From: Rothia nasimurium
Lineage (GTDB): Bacteria; Actinomycetota; Actinomycetes; Actinomycetales; Micrococcaceae
Reading direction: 5' to 3'
NCBI RefSeq assembly: GCF_928382285.1
Contig: NZ_CAKMSS010000004.1
Coordinates: forward strand, 124,001 to 188,000
Length of the DNA: 64,000 nt
Positions 50,309-58,722 of the stretch are shown here, piece after piece. The position numbers were made by a program, and so were the translations under genes. The notes below the pieces were generated by a model, which worked only from the letters and a program-made list of their open reading frames with translations, searched no databases and was not told where the DNA came from. Numbering within the stretch: position 1 is the first letter of the stretch; the number at the start of each line of letters is the position of its first letter.

Positions 50309-51274
50309 AGCCTCACTCTGCCTGCCCCAGCGGGCGGCCTTGGCAGCACAAATCATGAGCTGAACCTGGTGGAAAATCATAAGCGGCAGAATGAGGGCAC
50401 CCACGGCTCCGCCCCCGAAAATGACCGCTGCCATGGGTAGGCCGGTGGCCAGGGACTTCTTCGAGCCGCAGAACTGCACCGCCACCCGGTCGCCGTAGCT
50501 AAAGCCCAGTTTCTTGGCCACAACCCCGCTGAGCCAGAGCAGGAACTCCACCAGGGCAATCGACAGAAGAACTAGAAGCAGAATCTGCCAGGGGCTGATG
50601 CGGGTCCAGATGCCCTGCACGATGCCGTCCGAAAAGGCCGCGTAGACCACCATGGCGATGGAGAGCCGGTCAACGTGCTTGGTCAGCTTGTTCTTGGCAA
50701 TCTCACCCACCCAGCGGCGCAGGAGCTGACCCAGAATGAAGGGCAGGAGGAGCTGAAGGGCAATATCACCGAAAACAGAGCCGGAGATAGTGAGCTGGTC
50801 GCTCTGCATCAGCAGCATGACCAGCAGGGGGGTGGCAACCACGCCCACGATATTTGAGGCGCTGGCCGAGACAATCGCCCCTGCCACATTGCCCTTGGCG
50901 ATTGAGGTGAAAGCCACCGAGGACTGCACGGTGGACGGCACCAGGGTCATGAAGAGCAGACCCAGATAGAGCTCCCGCCCGATAACGCTCTGAAGGGGGT
51001 AGAGGGCTAGGCCGATGAGCGGGAAGACGAGGTAGGTAAAGCCCAGAATGGTGCTGTGGAGCCGCCAGTTTTTCAGACCCTGCAGGGCTTCTTGGGGTGA
51101 GAGCCTTGCGCCGTAGAGGAAGAAGAGCAGACCGATAGCGATCTTGGTGGCTACGCTGAACCCTTCGGCGAAGTCCCCGCGTGCCGGGGCGATTATCGCC
51201 AGGGCAACGGCGAGCAGAATCAGGGTGATGAGCGGGTCTGGGCGCCAGGAGCGCAGTTTCTGGGGTAGGGCCAT
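50303..51274 (-). CDS. Bile acid:sodium symporter family (BASS, YfeH-like) transporter
   Basis: The 323-residue protein has about ten membrane helices. DPLITLILLAVALAIIAPARGDFAEGF and GLLFFLYGARLSPQEALQGLKNWRLH match the SBF-like (YfeH/ASBT NF-type) branch. It probably moves an organic anion with Na+; the substrate is unknown. It starts ten bases after the stop of a 31-codon membrane peptide gene, so both are likely translated from one transcript. Confidence 0.9.
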   Translation of the reverse strand: MALPQKLRSWRPDPLITLILLAVALAIIAPARGDFAEGFSVATKIAIGLLFFLYGARLSPQEALQGLKNWRLHSTILGFTYLVFPLIGLALYPLQSVIGRELYLGLLFMTLVPSTVQSSVAFTSIAKGNVAGAIVSASASNIVGVVATPLLVMLLMQSDQLTISGSVFGDIALQLLLPFILGQLLRRWVGEIAKNKLTKHVDRLSIAMVVYAAFSDGIVQGIWTRISPWQILLLVLLSIALVEFLLWLSGVVAKKLGFSYGDRVAVQFCGSKKSLATGLPMAAVIFGGGAVGALILPLMIFHQVQLMICAAKAARWGRQSEAS

Positions 51275-51284
51275 TTAGCCCATT

Positions 51285-51380
51285 TTACTCTTTGCCCTTT
51301 TCAGCCTCATACCACTTGGCGCCGCCGAGCGCTGCTAGAACCAGGGCCACAATACCTGCGATAGCGTAGAGAAAACCCAT
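51285..51380 (-). CDS. 31-residue single-span membrane protein
   Basis: ATG 51380 follows AGAAGG at seven bases. The product is MGFLYAIAGIVALVLAALGG followed by AKWYEAEKGKE: one membrane helix and a charged tail. TAA 51285 lies ten bases before the BASS transporter start, so it may be a small subunit or regulator of that transporter, as found for some other transporters (inference). It is too short for most gene finders. Confidence 0.65.
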   Translation of the reverse strand: MGFLYAIAGIVALVLAALGGAKWYEAEKGKE

Positions 51381-51409
51381 GGGGTTCACCTTCTTTCTTG
51401 AGGGCTAAT

Positions 51410-51463
51410 AAACCCCACCCTAATCCATGTTTGTGATTTAGGCAACAGGTTGGGGTGGGGTTT
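51410..51463 (-). terminator. Hairpin terminator between M48 gene and small protein gene
   Basis: AAACCCCACCC (51410-51420) pairs with GGGTGGGGTTT (51453-51463) around a 32-base loop. It stands directly behind the M48 peptidase stop on the minus strand. Confidence 0.65.
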
Positions 51464-51475
51464 TCGCGTCGAGGG

Positions 51476-52912
51476 TTAGTCCTGGTCGGTGGGCGGGTTG
51501 CTCGGGGCGGACGCCGGGCGCTCACCTTCCCGAGGTATAGCACCCGGGCCACTACCGGCGTCCTGACCCTGCTGGCCAGGTGAATGCTGGCCAGGCACTT
51601 GCTGGGGCTCCTGCGGTGAGGGGGCTCCGAAGCTGTTCCAGGGAGTGCGCTGGCGGTACTGCGGGGGGACCCAGCCGGTGTAGAGCATATCGCCCACGGT
51701 GCGGTCGCGGTACTGGGCGGGGCGGCGGTAGGTGGTGTTGACTGAACCCCAGTGCTGGTTGTCGGCCCGCTCGGGGTAGGTGGCCAGGTGGTCGGTGGCC
51801 TGTAGGGGGTCGGCCCAGGCTTCGGCAGGCTCTGCTGCCGGAATCATGGACAGCGGGTAGGGTGGGTTGTTCTTGGGTCGCCAGATGAGGCGGCCGGGCT
51901 CGGTGCGGTCACGCAGGGCATGGGCACGCCAGGTGACCGGCGGGTGGGTGGATCCGATGTTCGCGAACCAGGTGAAGAAGCCGCGCTCGTAGACGGCTCG
52001 GTTGGCTAGTTCGTGGAAGTTCACGTCGTTCATCAGGTACTTGCCAGCGGCGAGTACGGTGGTGGTGGTTTCGGCGCCGTCGGGGGCGTAGCGGTAGCCG
52101 AAGTTGTCGGCGGTGTATTCCTGGGTACGGGAGAGCAGATTGCCGAGGATCGGAATCTGCATGAAGAAGCTGGTGAAAATCAGACGGAAGTAGCTGACGT
52201 GGCCGGCGGCGATATGCCCTACCTCGTGCCCGATGATGAAGCGCAGGGCTTCGGGGTTGCGGGCTGCACCACCGATTTCGAAGAGGTCGGAGTAGATGGC
52301 GATGAAGCGGCGGTGCCCGTGACCCGAGGCGAAAGCGTTGATTTGGCCGTTGCCGAGCACGACGTAGGCGTCGGGTACGCGGCGCAGACCGGCGGCGTGG
52401 GCGGCTTCAACTACCATCTGGTAGGCCTCGGGGAACTGGGTGGGGGTGATGCGTACCCCGCTGAGGCGCAGGCGTCCGTACATGGCACCGCGTACAAAGA
52501 AGATGCCCAGTGGTAGGTAGATGGCGATGGCGATGAGTTGGCCAATCAGGTTGCTGATTTGGTAGTTGACGAAGTCGTCCCCCAGTACGCTGGTGAAGAG
52601 CGAGTAGATGAGGTAGATACCGCCGCCCACGTAGAGCATGATGGTGAGCGCGTAGGCCATGACGACCAGGGGCAGTTCTGCGGGGTGGCGCAGCGCATTG
52701 AGGAACTTGAAGGGCAGCAGGGATTGGAAGCCGAAGAGCTTGGGTGCGGGCAGGGGTGAGAGGGGCCGCTGGCGCATGTCTTCGGGTAGCCAGCCGCCGC
52801 TGAGGTCGTTGGGTAGGGGCTGGGTGAGGCCCTGCTCCTTGCTGTGTGCGGACGCCTGTGGGCTGGGCTGTTGTGGGTAGGGCGGGGTGGTGCCGGGGTT
52901 GTTCTCACTCAT
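51476..52912 (-). CDS. M48 family membrane metallopeptidase
   Basis: The 478-residue protein has an N-terminal Pro/Gln-rich cytoplasmic part (about 60 residues), two membrane helices (about 80-135), and the zinc site HEVGHIAAGH in FIIGHEVGHIAAGHVS. A further region EYTADNFGYRYAPDGAETT supplies the third ligand. The C-terminal 130 residues are Pro-rich and disordered. M48 peptidases such as HtpX degrade misfolded membrane proteins (family knowledge). Confidence 0.9.
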   Translation of the reverse strand: MSENNPGTTPPYPQQPSPQASAHSKEQGLTQPLPNDLSGGWLPEDMRQRPLSPLPAPKLFGFQSLLPFKFLNALRHPAELPLVVMAYALTIMLYVGGGIYLIYSLFTSVLGDDFVNYQISNLIGQLIAIAIYLPLGIFFVRGAMYGRLRLSGVRITPTQFPEAYQMVVEAAHAAGLRRVPDAYVVLGNGQINAFASGHGHRRFIAIYSDLFEIGGAARNPEALRFIIGHEVGHIAAGHVSYFRLIFTSFFMQIPILGNLLSRTQEYTADNFGYRYAPDGAETTTTVLAAGKYLMNDVNFHELANRAVYERGFFTWFANIGSTHPPVTWRAHALRDRTEPGRLIWRPKNNPPYPLSMIPAAEPAEAWADPLQATDHLATYPERADNQHWGSVNTTYRRPAQYRDRTVGDMLYTGWVPPQYRQRTPWNSFGAPSPQEPQQVPGQHSPGQQGQDAGSGPGAIPREGERPASAPSNPPTDQD

Positions 52913-53007
52913 GCGGTTTCCTGCTGGTTAGGCGGTGTGTTCTGGTTCAACAGTAGCAAGAAAAGGGCTGGGCTCGGTGGGTCTTGCTGTCTAGTTAGAA
53001 ATGAAAA

Positions 53008-53060
53008 GCGGGGTTTCTTTCGAAACACAGTAAAGAACTGTAGTTCGAAAGAAACCCCGC
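53008..53060. repeat. Long intergenic hairpin, 17-bp perfect arms
   Basis: GCGGGGTTTCTTTCGAA (53008-53024) pairs perfectly with 53044-53060 around a 19-base loop. It follows the ackA stop (minus strand) by 25 bases and probably ends that transcript. Confidence 0.9.
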
Positions 53061-53085
53061 CCTATCAGCGGTGAAACCTTAAAAC

Positions 53086-54222
53086 TTAGGCAACCAGGGC
53101 CTCGGTGGCCTCAGCAATAGCCTTTTCCTCGTTGGTGGGAACAACCAGCACGGGGATGGCTGAGTCCTCGGTGGAGATGATGCGGGGCTCGTCGCCGCGT
53201 ACCTTGTTGGCTTCGGCGTCCAGCTTGATGCCCAGGGCACCCAGGCGCTCAACAGCCAGCTCACGGAACTGGTGGGAGTTCTCACCAATACCGGCGGTGA
53301 AGACCAGGGCCTTAGCGCCACCAACAGCTACATGGTAGGCGCCAATGTACTTAGCTAGGCGGTAGGAGGTCATGTCCAGGGCCAGCTTGGCGCGCTCGTC
53401 CCCAGCTTCCATAGCCTCAACCACGGCGCGCATGTCGTTGTTGCCAGCGATGGCGAGCAGACCTGATTCCTTGTTGAGGATGTGGTCCATCTTCTCGGGG
53501 GAGATGTTGCCGCGCTGCATGACGTTGGTGAGTACTGAGGGGTCGATGTCGCCGGAGCGGGTGCCCATGACCAGACCAGCCAGGGGGGTATAGCCCATGG
53601 AGGTGTCCAGGCACTTGCCGCCCTCAACCGCGGTGATAGAAGCACCATTGCCCAGGTGGGCGATAATGCCGTTGAACTCTGAACGGTCCATGCCCAGGAA
53701 CTCGGCGGCAACGCCGGTGACGTAGTCGTGGCTGGTGCCGTGTGCACCGTAGCGGCGTACGCCGTACTTCTCAACGAGTTCTTCGGGAACAGCGTAGCGG
53801 TAGACGTGCTCGGGCATGGTGGAGTGGAAGGCATTGTCGAAGACCGCGACCATGGGGACGCCGGGGTAGGTGGCCTGAGCTGCCTTGATACCCAGAACGT
53901 GGGCGGGGTTGTGCAGGGGTGCGAGGGGTGAGAGCTCATCGATGGTTGCGGTGACCTCGTCGGTAATCAGGACGGGCTCAGAGAAGATGTCACCGCCCTG
54001 AACAACGCGGTGGCCGATGGCGTCGATGGTCTTGCCGTGCAGGGGTTCTTCCAGAGCCTTTGCCATGATGTCTAGGGCTACGGTGTGATCGGGAATGTCA
54101 GCTGAGCCGATGTTCTCAACCAGGCCCTTAGCGATGACCTGGTTCTCTTCACCGGTAGCGGAGGTGTCACGCACCTGGTACTTCACAGATGAGGAACCGC
54201 AGTTAATAACGAGTACGAGCAT
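53086..54222 (-). CDS. ackA: Acetate kinase
   Basis: The 378-residue protein begins MLVLVINCGSSSVKYQ and contains GHRVVQGGD, HNPAHVLGI, VFDNAFHSTMP, RRYGAHGTSHDYV, IIAHLGNGASITAV and FTAGIGENSHQFR, all acetate kinase signatures. It converts acetyl phosphate and ADP to acetate and ATP. The start ATG 54222 is preferred over a frame reaching 54387, because MLVLVINCG is the family N-terminus and AAAGGA lies upstream. The pta gene is upstream on the same strand, separated by 210 bases that hold hairpin element B. Confidence 0.97.
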   Translation of the reverse strand: MLVLVINCGSSSVKYQVRDTSATGEENQVIAKGLVENIGSADIPDHTVALDIMAKALEEPLHGKTIDAIGHRVVQGGDIFSEPVLITDEVTATIDELSPLAPLHNPAHVLGIKAAQATYPGVPMVAVFDNAFHSTMPEHVYRYAVPEELVEKYGVRRYGAHGTSHDYVTGVAAEFLGMDRSEFNGIIAHLGNGASITAVEGGKCLDTSMGYTPLAGLVMGTRSGDIDPSVLTNVMQRGNISPEKMDHILNKESGLLAIAGNNDMRAVVEAMEAGDERAKLALDMTSYRLAKYIGAYHVAVGGAKALVFTAGIGENSHQFRELAVERLGALGIKLDAEANKVRGDEPRIISTEDSAIPVLVVPTNEEKAIAEATEALVA

Positions 54223-54274
54223 GAAAGTGTTTTCCTTTAGTTGCTTACTTAAGTTCGATGTAATGAGGGCGCAG

Positions 54275-54370
54275 GCGGACTCCCCGAAAGGCGACTGGCT
54301 GGGTCTGGCATGAATTGAGCGAGCCCCCCAGGGCGAGCTCGAGAAGGTTAGTCGCCGTAGGGGAGTCCGC
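54275..54370 (-). repeat. Hairpin element with conserved core, copy B
   Basis: Outer arms GCGGACTCCCC (54275-54285) and GGGGAGTCCGC (54360-54370) and inner arms GGCGACT/AGTCGCC (54290-54296, 54350-54356) pair perfectly. On the minus strand the loop has ACCTTCTCG and the core ATTCATGCCAGACCC. It stands between pta and ackA and could lower or process the ackA part of the transcript. Confidence 0.92.
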
Positions 54371-54432
54371 TGCGGCCGTTCTGCCAACCCAACCCCGCGC
54401 GTCCGGCTGACCGTCCGCGCGTCCGCGTCCTA

Positions 54433-56544
54433 TTACAGGGTCTGTGCCTGGATCGCGGTGATAGCTACTGTGTTGATGATGTCATCGACGGTAGCGCCGC
54501 GGGAGAGGTCGTTGACGGGCTTGCGGAGGCCCTGCAGGACAGGGCCGACGGCTACAGCGCCGGAGGTCTGCTGCACAGCCTTGTAGGTGTTGTTGCCGGT
54601 GTTCAGGTCGGGGAAGATGAACACGGTTGCCTGGCCTGCGACCTCTGAGCCGGGGAGCTTGGAGGAGGCGATGGACATGTTGGAGGCGGCGTCGAACTGG
54701 ATGGGGCCTTCGAAGGCGAAGTCGGGGTTGGATTCGCGCAGTTTTTCGGTGGCTTCGATGACGATGTCGACGTCGGCGCCGGAGCCGGAGGTGCCGGTGG
54801 AGTAGGAGAGCATGGCGACCTTGGGGTCAACACCGAACTGGCGGGCGGTCTCGGCGGAGGCCTTGGCGATGTCGGCCAGCTGCTCTGCGTTGGGGTTGGG
54901 GTTCACGGCGCAGTCGCCGAAGACGAGCACGCGGTCTTCCATGAGCATGAGGAAGACGGAGGAGACGACCTTGACGCCTTCGCGGGTCTTGATGAATTCC
55001 AGGGAGGGGCGGATGGTGTTGGCGGTGGTGTTCACGGCGCCGGAGACCATGCCGTCGACGATGCCCTTGTGTACCAGCATGGTGCCGAAGTAGGAGGGGT
55101 CCATCATGCGGTTCTGTGCGCCTTCGAGGGTCATGCCCTTGTGGGCGCGCAGTTCGGCGTAGGTTTTGGCGAAGTCCTCGGTGTAGGCGTTGCTGTCGAG
55201 GTCGATGATGGTGACGCCGCGCTTGCCGTCCTCTGCGATGGGCAGATCGATGGATTCGCGCTGGCAGATTTCTGCGATTTTTTCGGGGTTGCCGATGAGG
55301 GTGAGGTCGCAGAAGTCGCGGCGGACGATGATGGAGGCTGCGCGCAGGATGCGGGGGTCGTAGCCTTCGGGTAGGACGATGGAGCGGCGGTCGCTGCGGG
55401 CCTTTTCGATGAGGTTGTGCAGGAAGCGCAGGGGGGTCATGGTGGCGGGGCGTTCGAGTTCGAGGCGCTCGAAGAGTTCCTTTTCGTCGACGTTGCGGAA
55501 CCATTCACCCAGGGCGGTTGCGATTTTGCGGGGCTGGCCGAGGGCCAGCTGGCCGCGCACCATGGAGACGGCGCGTCCGGCCTTGAAGGTGTCGAGCTGG
55601 GTGGTGAAGACGGGGAAGGGGGCCTTTTCGACCAGCTGGCCGATGGCGGTGTCGCCCTTGAGTTCTGCGGCCAGGCCGCCGGTCAGCAGCATGCCGGAGG
55701 GGGCGGGGAAGCTGGGGGCGAGGGCGGAGGCGAGGGTTGCGACCATGATGTCGGAGCGGTCGCCGGGGACGATGACGAAGTCGCCGTCGGTGAACTGGGA
55801 GAGGAAGTTGGAGACGGTCATGGCCGCAATCTTGATGTCGTGGATGTCGCGGTCCAGGAAGTCCTGGCTCATACCGTCGTGGTTGAGGCCGAGGTTGTAG
55901 ACGACTTCGGCGACGGTGGGCAGGGAGATTTCGGGCAGTTCGGGCAGAACGTAGACGGGGCGGTTGGAGGGGCCGCGCTTGACGTTCTTGAGGATTTCTT
56001 CGCGCAGTTCGGGGCGGGCACGGTTGACCATGACGGCGAGGACGTCGACCTTGGCAGCATGGAGTTCGGTGCGGGCTACGTCAACAGCGTTGACGACGTC
56101 TGAGACGGTGGATTCCTGGGCGCCGACGACGGCGATGACGGGGGTGCCGAGGTCCTTGGCGAACTGGGCGTTGAGGTCGAATTCTACGGTTGCTGCGTTG
56201 TGGGAGAGCAGGTCGGTGCCGTCGACGATGATGGCGTCGCAGTGCTTGGCCATGTCGGAGTAGACGGAGACGGCGATGGAGGACATTTCTTCGTGGTCGC
56301 CGGAGGCGAGCAGTTCGCGGCAGCGTTCGAGGGAGACACCGCCGCGGGCCTGGGCGTCGCTGAGGTTGTACTTGGTGCGGAGCAGACGGATGAGGGGGTC
56401 TTGTGACTCGATTTCGCCGCTGAAGACGGGGCGGAAGAAGCCGACGCGGTCGGTTTCTTTGAGCAGGGAGTCGATTAGGCCGATGGCGATGAGGGACTTG
56501 CCTGAGCCCTGGTTCATCGCGGAAATGTACATGCCGTTGGTCAT
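54433..56544 (-). CDS. pta: Phosphate acetyltransferase, long form
   Basis: The 703-residue protein has an N-terminal BioD-like P-loop domain (YISAMNQGSGKSLIAIGLIDSLLKE), a central DRTGG domain, and the C-terminal PTA_PTB catalytic domain from about residue 380 (SIVLPEGYDPRILRAASIIV...MVSGAVNTTANTIRPSLEFI...GPVLQGLRKPVNDLSRGATVDDIINTVAITA). It interconverts acetyl-CoA and acetyl phosphate and feeds acetate kinase. The start is ATG 56544. Confidence 0.97.
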   Translation of the reverse strand: MTNGMYISAMNQGSGKSLIAIGLIDSLLKETDRVGFFRPVFSGEIESQDPLIRLLRTKYNLSDAQARGGVSLERCRELLASGDHEEMSSIAVSVYSDMAKHCDAIIVDGTDLLSHNAATVEFDLNAQFAKDLGTPVIAVVGAQESTVSDVVNAVDVARTELHAAKVDVLAVMVNRARPELREEILKNVKRGPSNRPVYVLPELPEISLPTVAEVVYNLGLNHDGMSQDFLDRDIHDIKIAAMTVSNFLSQFTDGDFVIVPGDRSDIMVATLASALAPSFPAPSGMLLTGGLAAELKGDTAIGQLVEKAPFPVFTTQLDTFKAGRAVSMVRGQLALGQPRKIATALGEWFRNVDEKELFERLELERPATMTPLRFLHNLIEKARSDRRSIVLPEGYDPRILRAASIIVRRDFCDLTLIGNPEKIAEICQRESIDLPIAEDGKRGVTIIDLDSNAYTEDFAKTYAELRAHKGMTLEGAQNRMMDPSYFGTMLVHKGIVDGMVSGAVNTTANTIRPSLEFIKTREGVKVVSSVFLMLMEDRVLVFGDCAVNPNPNAEQLADIAKASAETARQFGVDPKVAMLSYSTGTSGSGADVDIVIEATEKLRESNPDFAFEGPIQFDAASNMSIASSKLPGSEVAGQATVFIFPDLNTGNNTYKAVQQTSGAVAVGPVLQGLRKPVNDLSRGATVDDIINTVAITAIQAQTL

Positions 56545-56729
56545 CTGGGTCTACATCCTTGTGGCTGTGTTTTTGTGGGTTACGGTGGCCGTGGGGCTAC
56601 CGTATGTTTACTTCTGAGTTTATTCCTTTGTGTGGGCTTTAGGGGCGGAGCGGCGTGCGTTTGTGTGGTATCTCATGAGGGGCGGACGCTTGCTGACAGT
56701 CTGTGCCCGCGGGGCGCGCGGGTGGGTGG

Positions 56730-56735
56730 TTAGGC
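56730..56735 (+). promoter_or_regulatory. -10 box of the DsbA-like lipoprotein gene
   Basis: TAGGCT stands about 31 bases before the ATG. A ribosome site (GAGGAGAG) follows, so this transcript has a leader. Confidence 0.4.
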
Positions 56736-56766
56736 TGGGAGAAGCAGTATTTTTGAGGAGAGTCTT

Positions 56767-57438
56767 ATGTCTGTGAAGCTAACCCGTCGTGCCCTGGTGA
56801 GCCTTCTTCCGGCTGTAGGTCTGGTGGCCTGTGGTGGTTCTAGCGAGACTGCCGGTAGCGCTTCTGCCGCCGCAAGCGGGGAAGCTGCGGCGGGCGTCCG
56901 CACCGATGCTGGCTACCAGCTCAATGCCGTGACGGACGGGGCCCCCACGGTCATCCTCTACACCGATTTGCAGTGCCCCTACTGCGCTAAGGCCGACCCC
57001 AAGTACCGGGAGGCCGCTGCCGAACTGGAGGGCACCATGAACGTGACGGTACGCCATTTCCCGCTGCCCATGCACGCCAATGCCGTCCCTGCGGCCCAGG
57101 CAGTGCAGGCTGCTGAGGCCCAGGGGGCTTACGTGGCTATGGCTGATCGCCTCTACACCCACCAGGCCGACTGGAAGGAGATCACCGACACCGCCCAGTT
57201 CGCCACCCTCATGGGTGACTACGCCGAAGAGCTGGGCCTGGATCGCGCCCGTTTCGAGTCTGACCTGCCGAGCGAAGAGGCTCTTGCCCTGATTGAGCAG
57301 GAGTATCAGGACGGCGTCGCCGCAGGTGTGAAGGGCACCCCGAGCTTCGTGGTGGAGGGCACCAAACTTGAGAACGTCGACTCCGCAACCAGCACCGCCG
57401 ATATGGTGGCGGCCTTCAAGCAGGCGGCCGGTCTTTAG
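56767..57438 (+). CDS. DsbA-like thioredoxin-fold lipoprotein
   Basis: The 223-residue protein has a lipoprotein signal with Tat-like RR (TRRALVSLLPAVGLVACGG, lipobox Cys22) and a Ser/Ala-rich linker. A thioredoxin fold follows with the redox pair CPYC in TDLQCPYCAKADPKY and the cis-Pro loop GVKGTPSFVVEG. It likely forms or isomerises disulfide bonds outside the membrane. The ATG at 56767 follows GAGGAGAG. It is a single gene. Confidence 0.9.
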   Translation: MSVKLTRRALVSLLPAVGLVACGGSSETAGSASAAASGEAAAGVRTDAGYQLNAVTDGAPTVILYTDLQCPYCAKADPKYREAAAELEGTMNVTVRHFPLPMHANAVPAAQAVQAAEAQGAYVAMADRLYTHQADWKEITDTAQFATLMGDYAEELGLDRARFESDLPSEEALALIEQEYQDGVAAGVKGTPSFVVEGTKLENVDSATSTADMVAAFKQAAGL

Positions 57439-57449
57439 CGAGCTGTGTA

Positions 57450-57508
57450 GGTAATCGAAACCTTCATATGCATGTTCTTTGAACGCGCAGATGAAGGTTT
57501 CGATTACC
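57450..57508. repeat. Palindromic repeat, family 1, copy 3
   Basis: GGTAATCGAAACCTTCAT and ATGAAGGTTTCGATTACC are perfect complements; the loop GTTCTTTGAACGCG equals that of copy 2. It lies between two genes on the same strand, upstream of a leaderless promoter. Confidence 0.93.
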
Positions 57509-57548
57509 TTCAGTGGGCGGACGCCTGGTCACCGCCAGCTGCGCCCTC

Positions 57549-57554
57549 TAGAGT
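57549..57554 (+). promoter_or_regulatory. -10 box for leaderless nitrilase-family gene
   Basis: TAGAGT is followed by seven bases and ATG at 57562. The frame stays open upstream to 57472 through the palindrome, which is not coding. Confidence 0.5.
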
Positions 57555-57561
57555 TGAAGGT

Positions 57562-58377
57562 ATGAAGATAGCTCTCGCCCAGATGCTCAGTACCAAAGAC
57601 GTTGCCCGCAATATCGAGACGATTCGTGAATACACGGTGCTCGCGGCGGAGCGCGGTGCCCGCCTGGTGGTCTTCCCCGAGGCGGCCATGCTCAGCTTCG
57701 GCGGGCGGCTGTATGACGATGCGGCCCAACACGAGCTGACCTTCCGCACCGCCCTCGCTAACATCGCGCGTGAGAACTACGTGACCGTGGTGGCGGGCGG
57801 CTTCGCCCCGGTGCAGCTAGCTGACGAATGGAACCTGCGGGTCTACAACAACCTCTACTGCTTCGACCAGAACGGGGTAGAGACTGTCTACACCAAGATG
57901 CACCTCTACGACGCCTTTGGGTTTAAAGAATCTGAGGGGGTCAAGGCCGGTGAGCAGCTGGTGACCGTCACCGTGGACGGCACCAAAATCGGTCTGGCCA
58001 CCTGCTACGACGTGCGCTTCCCCAAGCTCTTTGCCGACTACTCCCGCGCCGGGGCGAAGGCGACGATTGTTGCAGCGTCCTGGGCCGGGGGTAAGGGCAA
58101 GGTGAGCCAGTGGCAGATTCTCACCAGTGCCCGTGCCCTAGATTCCAATATGTTTGTGTTGGCTGTTGATCAGGCGTCGCCTACCAGCGCTGACCCGCGG
58201 GCAGATATTACCCAGCCGACCGGCGTGGGCTATTCCCGGGCGGTTTCTCCCTTCGGCGTGACCTTGGCTGAGGCGGGTGAAGCCCCCGAAATTCTGGTGG
58301 TTGACCTTGACCTCTCTGAGGTAGACCGTGCCCGCTCCGCCCTGCCCGTTCTGGCCAACGCCAAGCTGGACTACTAG
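57562..58377 (+). CDS. Carbon-nitrogen hydrolase (nitrilase superfamily)
   Basis: The 271-residue protein carries the Glu-Lys-Cys triad: VVFPEAAML, TKMHLYDAFGF and GLATCYDVRFP. This is the Nit/omega-amidase-like branch. It hydrolyses an amide or ureido group; NIT1-type members repair deaminated glutathione (family knowledge), so a housekeeping repair role is possible. The start at 57562 is leaderless. An acylphosphatase gene follows after 16 bases. Confidence 0.9.
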   Translation: MKIALAQMLSTKDVARNIETIREYTVLAAERGARLVVFPEAAMLSFGGRLYDDAAQHELTFRTALANIARENYVTVVAGGFAPVQLADEWNLRVYNNLYCFDQNGVETVYTKMHLYDAFGFKESEGVKAGEQLVTVTVDGTKIGLATCYDVRFPKLFADYSRAGAKATIVAASWAGGKGKVSQWQILTSARALDSNMFVLAVDQASPTSADPRADITQPTGVGYSRAVSPFGVTLAEAGEAPEILVVDLDLSEVDRARSALPVLANAKLDY

Positions 58378-58393
58378 AGAAAGAGCACCTGAC

Positions 58394-58711
58394 ATGGGTT
58401 TCTTTGATATCTTCACCGATAAAGCCCCCGCCGAACCGGCCGAGGCCCAGCTCATGGCCACAGCCTACGGGCACGTGCAGGGCGTGGGCTTTCGCTGGTG
58501 GGTGGCCGGTATTGCTAAGCCCCTGGGGCTGGTGGGCTACGCCAAAAACATGGACGACGGGTCGGTTGAGATTGTCGCCCAGGGCAGCGCGGACGCCTGT
58601 GAGCAGCTCCTTGCCGAACTGACCGGCGGCGATACCGCTGGTAGGATTGATCATGTTGACTCTGACATCACCCAGCCGGTTGGCTCCTATAAGGGGTTCG
58701 GCATTTACTAG
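58394..58711 (+). CDS. Acylphosphatase
   Basis: The protein has 105 residues. GHVQGVGFRWWVAGIAKPLGLVGYAKNMDDGSVEIVAQG contains the catalytic Arg (GFRWW) and Asn (AKNMDDGSVE) of acylphosphatase. The N-terminal ~20 residues (FFDIFTDKAPAEPAEAQ) are an extra tail. It hydrolyses acyl phosphates such as acetyl phosphate, which the nearby pta-ackA pathway produces. ATG 58394 is preferred over an upstream start at 58328 inside the preceding gene. Confidence 0.92.
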   Translation: MGFFDIFTDKAPAEPAEAQLMATAYGHVQGVGFRWWVAGIAKPLGLVGYAKNMDDGSVEIVAQGSADACEQLLAELTGGDTAGRIDHVDSDITQPVGSYKGFGIY

Positions 58712-58722
58712 AAGGGCACACC

